A stretch of 64,000 nucleotides of DNA from G025836975 sp048751585. GTDB lineage: Bacteria; Pseudomonadota; Gammaproteobacteria; Burkholderiales; Burkholderiaceae_B. The position numbers and the translations under genes were made by a program. Below are positions 1-7,561 of the stretch, in pieces. Position 1 is the first letter of the stretch. Each line of letters opens with the position of its first letter. The stretch is taken from positions 558,001 to 622,000 of the forward strand of contig NZ_JAZHOB010000001.1 in NCBI RefSeq assembly GCF_048751585.1, given 5' to 3'. The notes beneath the pieces were generated by a model that did no database searches, was not told where the DNA came from, and was given only the letters and a program-made list of their open reading frames with translations.

Positions 1-735
1 GGGGACGTCAGGAAAAATCGATACGCGCTGACTCGATGTAACGGCAAGCGCCCGCATTTTTCCTGATTTCACGAACGGCAATGCGGTCCCTGTCGATGCG
101 AAAGCCATGGGAATCTGCCCACCGACCAAGTCGATCGCCGCCTGGCTACCGCCTCGATAGGGTATATGCACCAACTGCGTGCCTGTCATCGCCTGGAACA
201 ACTCTCCCGACAAGTGCGCGGCTCCACCCAATCCCGAAGTGCCAAAACCGATCGCGCCTGGATCGCGTTTAGCCAGCGTGATCAACTCTTCCAGCGTATG
301 GGCTGGTACGGACGGATGCACCACGATAATGGAAGCGCCCTCGCACACCATCCCAACCGGCGTAAATCCCGTAAGCGGGTCATAGCCCACCTTGCGGCCG
401 TTGGGCAGTATCGTCATGGGGCCACTATCAGTCACATGCAAGGTATAGCCATCCGGTTTCGCACGCGCCACATAGGCCGCGCCAATGGTGGCCCCCGCGC
501 CCGGCCGATAGTCGAACACCACCGGCTGGCCCAGACTGTCCTTCAGCATCAGCTCCAGTGGGCGGGCCACGCCATCGGTTGCGCCGCCCGTCGGATAACC
601 GAGCACCAGCTGTACCGGCCTTGCCGGCCAGGCCTGCAGCGAGTCAGCCCTTGCGTTCATTGCCAAGCCCATTCCGGGAAGGCAGGCGGCCACGCCGGCC
701 GCGGTCTTCATAAAGCGTCTACGTGAATCAAGCAT
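1..735 (-). CDS. Bug/TctC-family solute-binding protein, C-terminus cut by window edge
   Basis: Reading leftwards from the ATG at 735-733, 245 codons stay open to base 1 with no stop, so the C-terminus (roughly 75-85 residues in this family) lies outside the window. Bug proteins are periplasmic receptors that bind carboxylates for tripartite tricarboxylate transporters. The N-terminus has SRRRFMK at residues 4-10, a twin-arginine-like motif, then a hydrophobic stretch and an alanine-rich cleavage region near residue 30. Family hallmarks follow: the WPARP start of the mature protein, RPGAGATIGA, KPDGYTL, the HIPYRGG ligand-loop region and the FPDVP motif at the cut end. It lies 97 bases downstream of the lyase gene in the same orientation, so co-transcription is likely. 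The ligand is unknown. Confidence 0.9.
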   Translation of the reverse strand, partial: MLDSRRRFMKTAAGVAACLPGMGLAMNARADSLQAWPARPVQLVLGYPTGGATDGVARPLELMLKDSLGQPVVFDYRPGAGATIGAAYVARAKPDGYTLHVTDSGPMTILPNGRKVGYDPLTGFTPVGMVCEGASIIVVHPSVPAHTLEELITLAKRDPGAIGFGTSGLGGAAHLSGELFQAMTGTQLVHIPYRGGSQAAIDLVGGQIPMAFASTGTALPFVKSGKMRALAVTSSQRVSIFPDVP

Positions 736-832
736 GGTGTTTTTCCTCAGTTTATGGTTCTTGAAAGACAGCACGCCCCAGCGCTGCCTATAAGCGACAA
801 TCGTCGAAAGAGCAGGTTTAGATAAGTAAAGG

Positions 833-2359
833 CTAATGCCGGCGCTCGCCAAGCAATGCATCAATCGCCGCTTCCAACCGCTCTGCGGCGGCGTCCAGTC
901 GCTGCCCGCTGCGCAGCAGCCACTGTTTGTCGGCGTCCAGCAGCTTCTGGTGCACAACGATGGCTTCACGCACCCGCCGCGGCGCAGGACCGCCGGGCAA
1001 CTCGTGACGCAAGACCGACGCATGCGCGTCCAACGCGTCCCGGATCACCTCATCATCCAGGCTCAACGGCTTGTTCATGAATAGGCGCGCCGCCTGATCG
1101 ATCAATCCGGAATCCACCTGCGAAGGCGTGCGGCCGGCTTCCAGCGCAAGCCTTACGGTGATCCCGGCAATTTGGTGCGCGGCGCGCCAATGCACTCCAG
1201 CGTGCCGGACCATGGCGCCCGCCAGATCCGCCGCGGTGGCCCAGTGCGCATTAGCGCTCTGTGCCATTCTCGATGTGTGCACTTGCAGGCTGCCGAGCAG
1301 AGCATCCATCAACATCGTGCCGTCGATGAGCTCATCGTAGCTGCGCCAATGATCGGACAATGCGCGTATCCACTCGAATACCGGCACCGTCGATGGATTC
1401 TTGTGCACAACGACCGCACTGACCAACATGCCACTCGTTGTCGCAACCAATCCTTTTAGGCATTCCAGGGCATTGGGATTTTTCTTTTGCGGCATGATGC
1501 TGCTGGTGCCGCAGAAGCCGTCCGCGCATTCCAGCATGCCGTACTCAGGCGCGGACCACAGCATAAGGTCCTCCGCCAATCGATTAATGTTGCCGGCCAT
1601 CAGTGTGGCGATAGCATGTGCTTCGATCTCCAGATCGCGCCCCCAAACCGCATCGCGCGTGTTAAGGGCGAGTCCATCGAAGCCAAGAAGATCGGCAGTC
1701 CGTTCGCGATCGAGCGCAAACTCGGATCCAACCAGGATCGCCGCACCCGCCGGGCTGAGATTCAGCCTCGAATAAAACTGCCGGATGCGCTCGCCATCGC
1801 GATCCAGGCCGCTCAACATGGAAAGAAGATAATGAGCGAAAGTGATTGGTTGTGCATGCTGCAAGTGCGTATAACCCGGCATAACCGTCTCGATATGCGC
1901 TTGCGCCAGGTCCAGCAGCGTCGCGCGCAGCTTGTTTCCTGCCTGATACAGAGCAATCAGCTTGCCGCGCAGCGTAAGCCGAAACGACACCGCCAGGAGA
2001 TCGCCGGAACTGCGGCCCAAATGCAGCTTTCCCGCCACTTCGCTACCCAGCTCGCGCGTCAGTATCGCTTCACCCGAATGCATATTCTCAGCAGTTTCGG
2101 CTCGCACTTCTACGACGCCATCGCGCTCGACCTTGCGCAGGACTTCCAACATGGCCACCGCGTCATCCCGCGCCAGCAAGCGCTGCTCAGCCAGCATCAA
2201 AATGTGAGCCTTGTCGAAAGCGTGGAAAGCGCCTAGCTGCTCACGCAAGCGGGCGTACTTGCCAAGCACGCTCTCATCGGGCCCCGGCAAGCAAACTTGT
2301 GCCAGTTCGGGCCGAACCGGTTGAGATAAACGTACCTGGGCGGCGCGATAAACGGACAT
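833..2359 (-). CDS. Argininosuccinate-lyase-like enzyme of the fumarase/aspartase superfamily
   Basis: A 508-residue protein of the superfamily that cleaves or forms C-N or C-O bonds next to a carboxylate. The signature loop GTSSIMPQKKNPN, carrying the catalytic serine, is present, as is PGYTHLQHAQPITF. The segment that in true argininosuccinate lyases reads GRSRNDQVATD is here GRSSGDLLAV, so the argininosuccinate-binding residues are not conserved and a role in arginine synthesis is doubtful. The protein is also longer than ArgH (about 460). ArgH-like relatives such as EDDS lyase, which act on aminopolycarboxylates, are a possible comparison. The ATG at 2359 is preferred over upstream starts because CAGGAG precedes it by seven bases. 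The Bug protein gene downstream suggests import of the substrate. Confidence 0.8.
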   Translation of the reverse strand: MSVYRAAQVRLSQPVRPELAQVCLPGPDESVLGKYARLREQLGAFHAFDKAHILMLAEQRLLARDDAVAMLEVLRKVERDGVVEVRAETAENMHSGEAILTRELGSEVAGKLHLGRSSGDLLAVSFRLTLRGKLIALYQAGNKLRATLLDLAQAHIETVMPGYTHLQHAQPITFAHYLLSMLSGLDRDGERIRQFYSRLNLSPAGAAILVGSEFALDRERTADLLGFDGLALNTRDAVWGRDLEIEAHAIATLMAGNINRLAEDLMLWSAPEYGMLECADGFCGTSSIMPQKKNPNALECLKGLVATTSGMLVSAVVVHKNPSTVPVFEWIRALSDHWRSYDELIDGTMLMDALLGSLQVHTSRMAQSANAHWATAADLAGAMVRHAGVHWRAAHQIAGITVRLALEAGRTPSQVDSGLIDQAARLFMNKPLSLDDEVIRDALDAHASVLRHELPGGPAPRRVREAIVVHQKLLDADKQWLLRSGQRLDAAAERLEAAIDALLGERRH

Positions 2360-2438
2360 GAAATAACTCCTGCGTGTTTCCAATGCAAGAGAGTCTAGCC
2401 GCCTCATTGAAGGAACAGTTAGCGAATTAAAGTGATTA

Positions 2439-2462
2439 TTAATTAACCATATGGTTAATTAA
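2439..2462. promoter_or_regulatory. 24-base perfect palindrome upstream of the lyase operon
   Basis: Twelve bases (TTAATTAACCAT) are followed at once by their exact reverse complement. The palindrome is centred 91 bases upstream of the lyase start codon and is A/T-rich in a GC-rich region. Its position fits an operator for a dimeric regulator acting on the lyase/Bug operon. No regulator gene adjoins it, so the binding protein is unknown. The inference rests only on symmetry and position. Confidence 0.5.
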
Positions 2463-2492
2463 CTGCTTTTTCTTCGTTCAGATAGAGTCCAA

Positions 2493-2825
2493 TCACGCGC
2501 TCGAGGGCTGCAGGGCGATGATCGCCATGCCAAGCAGCGCAATGCCGGCCCCGGCCGCATCCCAGCGCGTCAGCGAAACGCCGTCGACGAACCGCAGCCA
2601 CAGCAGCGCGACCGCAATATACATGCCGCCGTATGCCGCGTAAGTCCTGCCCGCCGCGCTGGGATGCAAGGTCAGCAGCCAGGCGAACAACGCCAGAGCA
2701 ACGGCGGCGGGAATAAGCAAATACAGGCTTTTCCCCTGTCTAAGCACCAGCCAGGGCAGATAGCAGCCGATGATTTCAGCAAGCGCCGTGACGGCGAACA
2801 ACAAGCTTAGGCGCAACAATTCCAA
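2493..2825 (-). CDS. ynfA: YnfA family (UPF0060) small membrane protein
   Basis: A 110-residue protein with four hydrophobic segments (about 6-26, 34-53, 63-80, 88-106), the size and topology of the YnfA family. Typical family strings are ALAEIIGCYLPW, AAGRTYAAYGG and the GVSLTRWD loop. YnfA proteins are inner-membrane proteins related to small multidrug resistance transporters, and drug efflux has been reported for some members. The substrate here is unknown. It has the same orientation as the neighbouring Bug gene but is separated from it by a GC-rich hairpin, so it may be transcribed alone. Confidence 0.9.
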   Translation of the reverse strand: MELLRLSLLFAVTALAEIIGCYLPWLVLRQGKSLYLLIPAAVALALFAWLLTLHPSAAGRTYAAYGGMYIAVALLWLRFVDGVSLTRWDAAGAGIALLGMAIIALQPSSA

Positions 2826-2866
2826 CGCAGGCTCCCGGGGAACAATGATTCATGGTGGAACGATAA

Positions 2867-2900
2867 CGCAAAGCGGCGGCCTGCCGGCCGCCGCCTTGCG
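2867..2900 (-). terminator. GC-rich hairpin downstream of the Bug gene at 2938
   Basis: Arms GCGGCGGCC and GGCCGCCGC around a four-base loop, flanked by CGCAA and TTGCG that extend the stem. It lies about 40 bases past the Bug stop codon on the minus strand. Only a weak T-rich stretch follows, so intrinsic termination is plausible but not certain. Confidence 0.45.
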
Positions 2901-2937
2901 CGTTGCTGCTGATTGAAAAGTCCGGGCGGCGCCTGGT

Positions 2938-3924
2938 CTAGTTGGCCTTCAGATTCGCCTTTTTGATCAATTTACCAAACCGCTCGAATTCCTCACGATT
3001 CATCTCGGCCATTTCCGCCGCGCTTATCGGCGTAATTTCGCCCCCCAAGCCCAACAAGCGTTCCCGCACGTCTGGCAGTTCAAGGGTCTGATTCAGGGTC
3101 TTGTTGAGCAGCTCTACGGTTTTCGGATCGGTGCCGCCGGTAACGAACATACCGTACCACGTATACATATCGGCCCCGCTGACCCCGCTTTCAGCCAAGG
3201 TCGGGACGTCGGGCAGTTGGGCCGAGCGTTTGGGCGACAGCACGGCCAGTGCTCGCAAGCCGCCGCTGCGGATTTGAGCCATGGAGGAAGAGCTGGTGTC
3301 GAACATCATGGAAACCTCGCCCGAGATGATATCGATATGCGCCTGCGAGCTGCCTTTATAAGGCACATGAGTCGCTTCGGCGCCCACCGCCAGCCCAAAA
3401 GCCACTCCAGCAATGTGCTGCGTGCTTCCGATACCCGAGGAGCCGTACGTCAACTGGCCCGGGTTGGCCTTCATGGCCTCGATGACATCCTTTACCGATT
3501 TGTACGGCGAGTCCTTGCCAACCACCAGAACGTGCGGAACTTTGGCAATCAGGCCTACCGCATTGATGTCCTTGAGCGGGTCATAGGACAACTTGAGTAT
3601 ATGCGGGGCAATGGCCTGGTTGGTGTTGGTCGCGGCAAGCAAGGTATAGCCATCTTTCGGCGCGCGCGCGGTGTTGTCGGCCGCAATGGTTTGAGAGGCG
3701 CCGGGGCGATTCTCGACTATCACCGACTGTTTCAGCGCCTGGCTGAACTTATCGGCAAACATTCTGGCCAGGATATCTGTCCCGCCACCTGCGGAAGCTC
3801 CTACCAAAATGCGTATCGGCTTGCTGGGATAGCTGTCCGCGGCCAGGGAAGGCGCGGCAAAGGCAAGCGCGATCGCCATGCCGCTGCACAGCAGGCCCCG
3901 CTGAAAGGCAATGCTTTTAATCAT
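2938..3924 (-). CDS. Bug/TctC-family tripartite tricarboxylate transporter solute-binding protein
   Basis: A 328-residue periplasmic binding protein. The start at 3924 is chosen because AGGAG lies eight bases upstream and because it opens directly into a Sec signal peptide (MIKSIAFQRGLLCSG... to SLAAD, cleavage near residue 29). The mature part begins SYPSKPIRI, and then shows VGASAGGGTDILAR, ENRPGASQTIAA, HVPYKGSSQAHID and LPDVPTLAESG, which together define the Bug fold. No TctA or TctB gene is adjacent, which is usual for the many orphan Bug genes of Alcaligenaceae. It is divergent from the hydroxyacid oxidase operon, with a 333-base intergenic region holding a repeated operator-like motif, so it may capture the substrate of that operon. 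Confidence 0.92.
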   Translation of the reverse strand: MIKSIAFQRGLLCSGMAIALAFAAPSLAADSYPSKPIRILVGASAGGGTDILARMFADKFSQALKQSVIVENRPGASQTIAADNTARAPKDGYTLLAATNTNQAIAPHILKLSYDPLKDINAVGLIAKVPHVLVVGKDSPYKSVKDVIEAMKANPGQLTYGSSGIGSTQHIAGVAFGLAVGAEATHVPYKGSSQAHIDIISGEVSMMFDTSSSSMAQIRSGGLRALAVLSPKRSAQLPDVPTLAESGVSGADMYTWYGMFVTGGTDPKTVELLNKTLNQTLELPDVRERLLGLGGEITPISAAEMAEMNREEFERFGKLIKKANLKAN

Positions 3925-4257
3925 GGAATAGTCTCCTGGATTTTCTCTTTGAAATCTGTTTTTTGAATCGATCACGGAATGGCATGACACGGTGAGTGTA
4001 CAAGTCGGGTTCACGGCGACCAAATGATTTTTTCTATGGTTCGAAACAAGAAAAGGTAATGCAGTGACGCGCATTCCGGCATCGAGCCGCAGGCTAGTTT
4101 TTCTAGTTGCCCACACAAGAAAATGTCGTTTGATTCGCTATAGGGCGTCTTGTAGACTTGCTTGAAATCAACCTCGATCGCGGCCTGCCTGGGCGCCTTT
4201 CAAGCCGCGGCGAGCACAAAGGCATTCAAGTTTCGAGCGTGTCAGCGGGCAACAGTC
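3925..4257. promoter_or_regulatory. Divergent intergenic region with two copies of a dyad motif (4029-4054, 4098-4123)
   Basis: This 333-base gap between the divergent Bug gene and the oxidase operon has no convincing gene. It contains TTTTTCTA, a nine-base spacer and ACAAGAAAA twice, at 4029-4054 and 4098-4123. The outer parts (TTTTCT and AGAAAA) are inverted repeats of each other and the spacers differ in sequence, as expected for an operator bound by a dimer. The copies start 69 bases apart. The LysR regulator at 7557-8465 is the closest candidate binder. No strong sigma-70 promoter could be assigned by eye. Confidence 0.55.
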
Positions 4258-5421
4258 ATGAGCATTATCACCAACATAGAAGATCTGCGGCAACGTTCAA
4301 AAAAAATTCTTCCGCGCATGCTGTTCGATTACGTAGATGGCGGCTCTTACGATGAACAGACCTTGCGCCGCAACGAAACGGATTTTGATGCACTGCAACT
4401 ACGACAGCGCGTCATGGTCGATACATCCGGCAAGCGCCTTGGCAGATCGGTTCTGGGTCAATCATATGCCCTGCCCGTCGGCATTGCGCCCACGGGCATG
4501 GCCGGCCTGTATTACCCCGAAGGAGAAGTGGTCGCACTGGCGGCGGCGGAAAAGTGGAATATTCCGTACACCTTGAGCACGCTTTCGATCTGCTCGCTCG
4601 AGCAATTGCGCGGCAGTACCGATTACCCCTTCTGGTTCCAGCTCTACATCATGAAGGACCGCGCCTTTACCGAATCACTGATCGAACGCGCGGCGGCGGC
4701 ACATTGCAGCGCGCTCGTCCTGACGGTCGACCTGCCTATTTCGGGACAGCGCCACCGCGACATCAAGAATGGCTTGAGCGTTCCTTTGCGCTTCACCGGC
4801 GGCGGCCTGTTCGACATGATGCTGCGCCATGGATGGTGGAGACGGCAAATGTTCGCCAAAAGCAAGTCCTTCGGAAACCTGGCGGGCATGGCCTCGGCTG
4901 AAAACTCGAAGCTGATGGGCCTGGCGCAATGGTGCGCATCGCAATACGACCCTTCGCTTAGCTGGGACGATGTGGCCTGGATACGAAAGCTCTGGAAAGG
5001 CAAGCTTATCGCCAAAGGCGTCCTGAATGCGGAAGACGCCCGCCATGCAATCGACCATGGCTGCGACGCCGTCATTGTGTCCAATCACGGAGGCCGGCAG
5101 CTCGACGGCGCTCGCTCCACCATTTCCAGCCTGCGCTCCGTGGCAACAGCCGTGAACCGGCAGGCTCCGGTTCTTCTGGACGGCGGCATTCGCAGCGGAC
5201 AGGACATCATCCGGGCGCTCGCACTGGGAGCCGACCTGTGCATGGTGGGCAGGCCCTACCTGTATGCCTTGTCGGCCGCGGGTCCCGCGGGTCTCGATAC
5301 GCTCTTCACGATCCTGAAGAACGAGCTGGAAGTATGCATGGCCTTGATGGGCATCCGGGACTTGTCCGAAGTGGACGAAACCTGCCTTGAAAATCCCCGG
5401 TACTTTTCCCGCGAATACTGA
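4258..5421 (+). CDS. FMN-dependent alpha-hydroxyacid oxidase/dehydrogenase (LldD/mandelate dehydrogenase family)
   Basis: A 387-residue TIM-barrel flavoenzyme that oxidises an L-2-hydroxyacid to the 2-oxoacid. The N-terminal region LFDYVDGGSYDE, the FMN-binding PVGIAPTGMAGL (73-84), WFQLY (126-130), LTVDLP (155-160) and the catalytic SNHGGRQLDG (275-284, base His277, substrate Arg280) are intact, followed by the phosphate-binding DGGIRSG. The start at 4258 gives the usual family N-terminus; an in-frame upstream Met at 4162 would add 32 residues without family character. The substrate cannot be read from the sequence: lactate, glycolate and mandelate are all possible. It leads a three-gene operon with a crotonase and a CoA-transferase. 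Confidence 0.9.
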   Translation: MSIITNIEDLRQRSKKILPRMLFDYVDGGSYDEQTLRRNETDFDALQLRQRVMVDTSGKRLGRSVLGQSYALPVGIAPTGMAGLYYPEGEVVALAAAEKWNIPYTLSTLSICSLEQLRGSTDYPFWFQLYIMKDRAFTESLIERAAAAHCSALVLTVDLPISGQRHRDIKNGLSVPLRFTGGGLFDMMLRHGWWRRQMFAKSKSFGNLAGMASAENSKLMGLAQWCASQYDPSLSWDDVAWIRKLWKGKLIAKGVLNAEDARHAIDHGCDAVIVSNHGGRQLDGARSTISSLRSVATAVNRQAPVLLDGGIRSGQDIIRALALGADLCMVGRPYLYALSAAGPAGLDTLFTILKNELEVCMALMGIRDLSEVDETCLENPRYFSREY

Positions 5422-5509
5422 ATCCGGCCGACGAAGCTTTGGCCTCCGCGACCCCGGACGCCAAAGCCCTATGCCCTTGTTAATCAATGCAGACATAGAT
5501 AGGAACACT

Positions 5510-6289
5510 ATGACCAACACCATCCAGGTAGCAAAGAAGGATCACGTCGCCACGATCGTGCTGAACCGCCCGGAAAAGATGAATTCGCTCGACTACGACG
5601 GTTGGATTCAACTGGACCAGGCTTTGCGCACCCTTTCGGACGACGATGACGTGCGCTGCGTCGTGCTGCACGGGGCCGGCGGCCGGGCATTTTCGGCCGG
5701 CGCCGATATTTCCGAGTTCACGACCCGGCGCCAAAACTCGGAGCAGGCATACGCCTACGGCCTTGTAACGCAATCAGCCATGGACGCGTTGGCCAATTGC
5801 AGGCATCCCACCATTGCCATGATCACAGGAGTTTGCGTTGGCGGCGGCCTTGAGCTGGCTTCGGTTTGCGACTTGCGCTACAGCAATGCGTCGGGCCGTT
5901 TCGGCGTGCCCGTGAACAAGCTGGGCCTGGTTCTGTCCTACGGGGAAATGCGCGGGCTGATGCGCCTGGTGGGCCCGGCCATTGCCATGGAAATCGTACT
6001 GGAAGGCCGGGTATTCGATGCCGACGAAGCCTTGGACAAGCGGCTGATCAATCGCATTTACCCGGACGAGACCCTGGGCGACGCGGTCATGGATATCGCC
6101 AATACCATCGCCGAGCGCGCACCGCTGGTAAACCGGTGGCACAAAAAATTCAGCCGCCGCCTGCTGGATCCCGCGGCGATCACGCCAGAGGAATGGAAAG
6201 AGTCCTACGACTGCTTCGATACCGAAGACTTCCGAATCGGCTACCAGGCATTCCTGAACAAGGAAAAACCGAAATTCACGGGGCGCTGA
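5510..6289 (+). CDS. Enoyl-CoA hydratase/isomerase family protein with one catalytic glutamate missing
   Basis: A 259-residue crotonase. The oxyanion-hole segments FSAGADISEF (61-70) and GVCVGGGLELA (107-117) are conserved. In rat enoyl-CoA hydratase the two catalytic glutamates lie in FGQPE and AMEMVL. Here the first is FGVPV (131-135), so that glutamate is valine, while the second is kept as AMEIVL (Glu161). Ordinary water addition to a 2-enoyl-CoA is therefore uncertain, and another crotonase reaction (isomerase, hydrolase, lyase) is possible. The start at 5510 has AGGAA upstream. It sits between the hydroxyacid oxidase and the CoA-transferase in one operon, with gaps of 88 and 41 bases. 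Confidence 0.88.
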   Translation: MTNTIQVAKKDHVATIVLNRPEKMNSLDYDGWIQLDQALRTLSDDDDVRCVVLHGAGGRAFSAGADISEFTTRRQNSEQAYAYGLVTQSAMDALANCRHPTIAMITGVCVGGGLELASVCDLRYSNASGRFGVPVNKLGLVLSYGEMRGLMRLVGPAIAMEIVLEGRVFDADEALDKRLINRIYPDETLGDAVMDIANTIAERAPLVNRWHKKFSRRLLDPAAITPEEWKESYDCFDTEDFRIGYQAFLNKEKPKFTGR

Positions 6290-6330
6290 GTCGTCCGCTT
6301 TCCGCCCAACCCATTTCTTCACGAGTCATT

Positions 6331-7527
6331 ATGGATCTACCTCTCTCCAATATCCGCGTTCTTGACGTCAGCCAGATCATGGCCGGCCCTTTCTGCTGCA
6401 TGCTGCTTGGCGATATGGGAGCGGACGTCATCAAGGTCGAACCCCCCGGCGTCGGCGACCAAACCCGCAAGGCCATGGGATTCAAGCTCAAGGGCAGCGA
6501 TAGCGGCGGGTTTTTGGCGCTGAACCGCAACAAGCGCAGCGTCGAAATCAACCTGAAATCCGAACCGGGCCTTGAGGCCTTCTACGAGCTGGTCAAAACC
6601 GCTGACGTGCTGGTCGAGAACAGCCGGCCCGGGGTCGCCAAGCGACTGAAGATCGATTATGAAACCTTGAAAGAGATCAATCCCCGGCTGGTGTACGCGA
6701 GCATATCGGGCTTCGGCCAGACCGGGCCCTGGACATCCCGCCCCGGCCTGGACCTGATCGCCCAGGCCACCTCGGGCGTAATGAGCGTAATGGGCCATCC
6801 CGGCGGCTTGCCTGTGAAATCCGCCATACCTCTGGCGGATCTGGGCGCGGGCCTGTTCTGTGTGTACGGAATACTCAGCGCCCTGATGGGGCGGCACAGC
6901 AGCGGCCTGGGCCAATACGTCGATGCATCGCTGTTTGAAACAGCGCTGGGCCTGTCCGTTTGGGAAACCACGGAATACTGGGGCACCAAGACACTGCCTA
7001 CCCCCATAGGCAGCGCCAATCGCATGAGCGCGCCCTATCAGGCCGTCAAGGCCAGCGACAGGTATTTCGTTATTGGCGCGGCCAATCAAAAGCTCTGGAC
7101 CGCGTTATGCCGGGCTATCGGCGGCGACGCTCTGCTGGATGACGAGCGCTACGCAACCAACGCCGACCGCATCAAGAACCTGGCTCCGCTCATTGAAAGC
7201 CTCGAAGCCATTTTCTCCACCAAAACGGCGGAAGAATGGGTGGACATCATCCAGGAGGCGGGCGTGCCGACCGCGCCCATCCTGAATTACCAGGAGGCCA
7301 CCACCAGCGAACAAGCCCAGGCGCGGCAAATGGTATTGCCGATCGAGCATCCCGTCGAGGGAAGCATCAACACCTTGGGCTTTCCCGTCAAACTCAGCCG
7401 GACACCTCAAAAAGTGCGCCATGCGCCCCCGCTGCTGGGCCAGCACACCCGTGAGGTGCTGCTTGAGTCGGGGCTGGATCCCGAACAGTTCGACAGGCTT
7501 GCGGCCCTGGGCGCATTTCAAAAATAG
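6331..7527 (+). CDS. CaiB/BaiF family III CoA-transferase
   Basis: A 398-residue CoA-transferase that moves CoA between carboxylic acids through an aspartyl-CoA anhydride. The opening IRVLDVSQIMAGPF, LGADVIKVE-type motif (GDMGADVIKVEPP), NRNKRSVEINLK and VENSRPG are family hallmarks. The catalytic aspartate is expected at Asp170 in IPLADLGAG. The start at 6331 opens directly into the conserved N-terminus; the longer frame upstream overlaps the crotonase and is not coding. Together with the crotonase it suggests that the acid made or imported here is processed as a CoA thioester. The acids involved are unknown. Confidence 0.9.
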   Translation: MDLPLSNIRVLDVSQIMAGPFCCMLLGDMGADVIKVEPPGVGDQTRKAMGFKLKGSDSGGFLALNRNKRSVEINLKSEPGLEAFYELVKTADVLVENSRPGVAKRLKIDYETLKEINPRLVYASISGFGQTGPWTSRPGLDLIAQATSGVMSVMGHPGGLPVKSAIPLADLGAGLFCVYGILSALMGRHSSGLGQYVDASLFETALGLSVWETTEYWGTKTLPTPIGSANRMSAPYQAVKASDRYFVIGAANQKLWTALCRAIGGDALLDDERYATNADRIKNLAPLIESLEAIFSTKTAEEWVDIIQEAGVPTAPILNYQEATTSEQAQARQMVLPIEHPVEGSINTLGFPVKLSRTPQKVRHAPPLLGQHTREVLLESGLDPEQFDRLAALGAFQK

Positions 7528-7537
7528 ATCGGCGCGG

Positions 7538-7561
7538 AATAGCCGCCATACGGCGGCTATT
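7538..7561. terminator. Bidirectional hairpin terminator between convergent genes
   Basis: A perfect 10-base stem (AATAGCCGCC and GGCGGCTATT) with loop ATAC lies between the stop codons of the CoA-transferase (+) and the LysR gene (-), overlapping the latter. Its place between convergent genes fits a shared terminator, although a long T-run is lacking. Confidence 0.6.

Noticed and set aside
5866..6330. Long N-terminal extension of the CoA-transferase
   Set aside because: It overlaps the crotonase in a different frame; the family N-terminus begins at 6331.
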